Under the pieces are notes generated by a model. The model had not been told where the DNA came from. It worked only from the letters and a program-made list of their open reading frames with translations, and made no database searches. 14,402 bases of DNA from Nitrospira sp. (GTDB lineage Bacteria; Nitrospirota; Nitrospiria; Nitrospirales; Nitrospiraceae). Both the position numbers and the translations under genes were made by a program. Positions 14,172-14,402 of the stretch are shown here, in pieces; the first letter of the stretch is position 1, and each line of letters begins with the position of its first letter. The stretch lies in the NCBI GenBank assembly GCA_025935475.1, contig JAICVE010000025.1, positions 1 through 14,402 on the forward strand, read 5' to 3'.

Positions 14172-14402
14172 TTAATCTAGCCAGTCTTTTTCCTTCAGCT
14201 TTCGGGGAAGATACTTCTTAGTGAGGTATTGGAAATCCTTATTGGCGAGCGCGTCGAGCTCATACTTAAGGCCACTGGTCAGCATGCGCTTGATCTCGGC
14301 CTGCCACGCCGGTTTTTGAAACCATTGGTAGTTCGTCAGTTCCTTCGCCCGCGCAATGTCCTTCTCGTTGAGTTTGATGCCCACGTTTCTGGGGAGCTCA
14401 TA
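14172..14402 (-). CDS. Unrecognised protein, 5'-truncated by window edge
   Basis: The frame is open from the right edge of the window to a TAA at 14172, giving 76 visible C-terminal residues. A GTG at 14384 could start a 70-residue protein. However, it has no good ribosome binding site, and the six codons before it remain open, so the gene most likely begins outside the window. The visible part is rich in Lys, Leu and Trp/Tyr, has no membrane segment, and looks helical: KLNEKDIARAKELTNYQWF, then PAWQAEIKRMLTSGLKYELD, then a basic tail with LTKKYLPRKLKEKDWLD. I cannot assign a family. It ends about 100 bases before the Pro-rich gene start on the same strand. Confidence 0.65.
   Translation of the reverse strand, partial: YELPRNVGIKLNEKDIARAKELTNYQWFQKPAWQAEIKRMLTSGLKYELDALANKDFQYLTKKYLPRKLKEKDWLD

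Noticed and set aside
1..14402. CRISPR array, insertion sequence, toxin-antitoxin pair or defence island
   Set aside because: I saw no regularly spaced repeats, no transposase or terminal inverted repeats, and no recognised toxin-antitoxin or defence family besides the housekeeping AddAB.

Overview
The window is 14.4 kb of moderately GC-rich bacterial chromosome with densely packed, mostly housekeeping genes. The gene content (a DLH-family protein, lgt, a split-subunit AddAB nuclease with an Fe-S AddB, a typical 2-Cys peroxiredoxin, and several small Pro-rich secreted proteins of unknown function) and the protein style remind me of Nitrospira (Nitrospirota). That taxonomic call is an inference from memory, not a search. 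There is no transposase, integrase, phage gene, CRISPR array or rRNA.

Layout. On the + strand at the left edge lie a 5'-truncated dienelactone-hydrolase-family gene (bases 3-758), whose nucleophile position is glycine, and a secreted protein of unknown function (804-1721). The latter converges with a minus-strand DUF423 membrane protein (1723-2100). Next come a + strand PilZ-like gene (2213-2587), a minus-strand tRNA-Leu(TAA) with encoded CCA (2697-2785) and a minus-strand YtxH-type small protein (3035-3271). lgt follows on + (3595-4425), with a plausible sigma70-type promoter just upstream. It overlaps, tail to tail by 7 bases, a minus-strand two-gene unit: a TPR lipoprotein (4802-5212) followed by a zincin-type metallopeptidase (4419-4799).

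The centre (5305-12366) is a minus-strand operon. In transcription order it holds a 88-aa thioredoxin-fold protein with a CGAC active site, a 51-aa protein with four cysteines in zinc-ribbon spacing, AddB (1058 aa) and AddA (1115 aa). addB and addA overlap by ATGA. AddA has all UvrD-type helicase motifs plus a PD-(D/E)XK nuclease. AddB has the nuclease and the four-cysteine Fe-S ligand set but no Walker A. Together they should process DNA double-strand ends for recombination. A 7-bp tandem repeat lies between the two candidate addB starts.

The right part (12581-14070) is a second minus-strand operon. In order it holds a Pro-rich exported protein, a 92-aa protein of unknown function (start overlapping the previous stop by ATGA), a 2-Cys peroxiredoxin and a small Pro/Gly/Asn-rich putative lipoprotein. 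At the right edge is the 3' part of an unrecognised minus-strand gene (14172-14402).

I see no clearly new defence or mobile system. The observations most worth a second look are the missing nucleophile in the DLH-family protein, the thioredoxin / zinc-ribbon / AddB / AddA operon, the heptamer repeat at the addB start, and the peroxiredoxin operon with its unknown partners.
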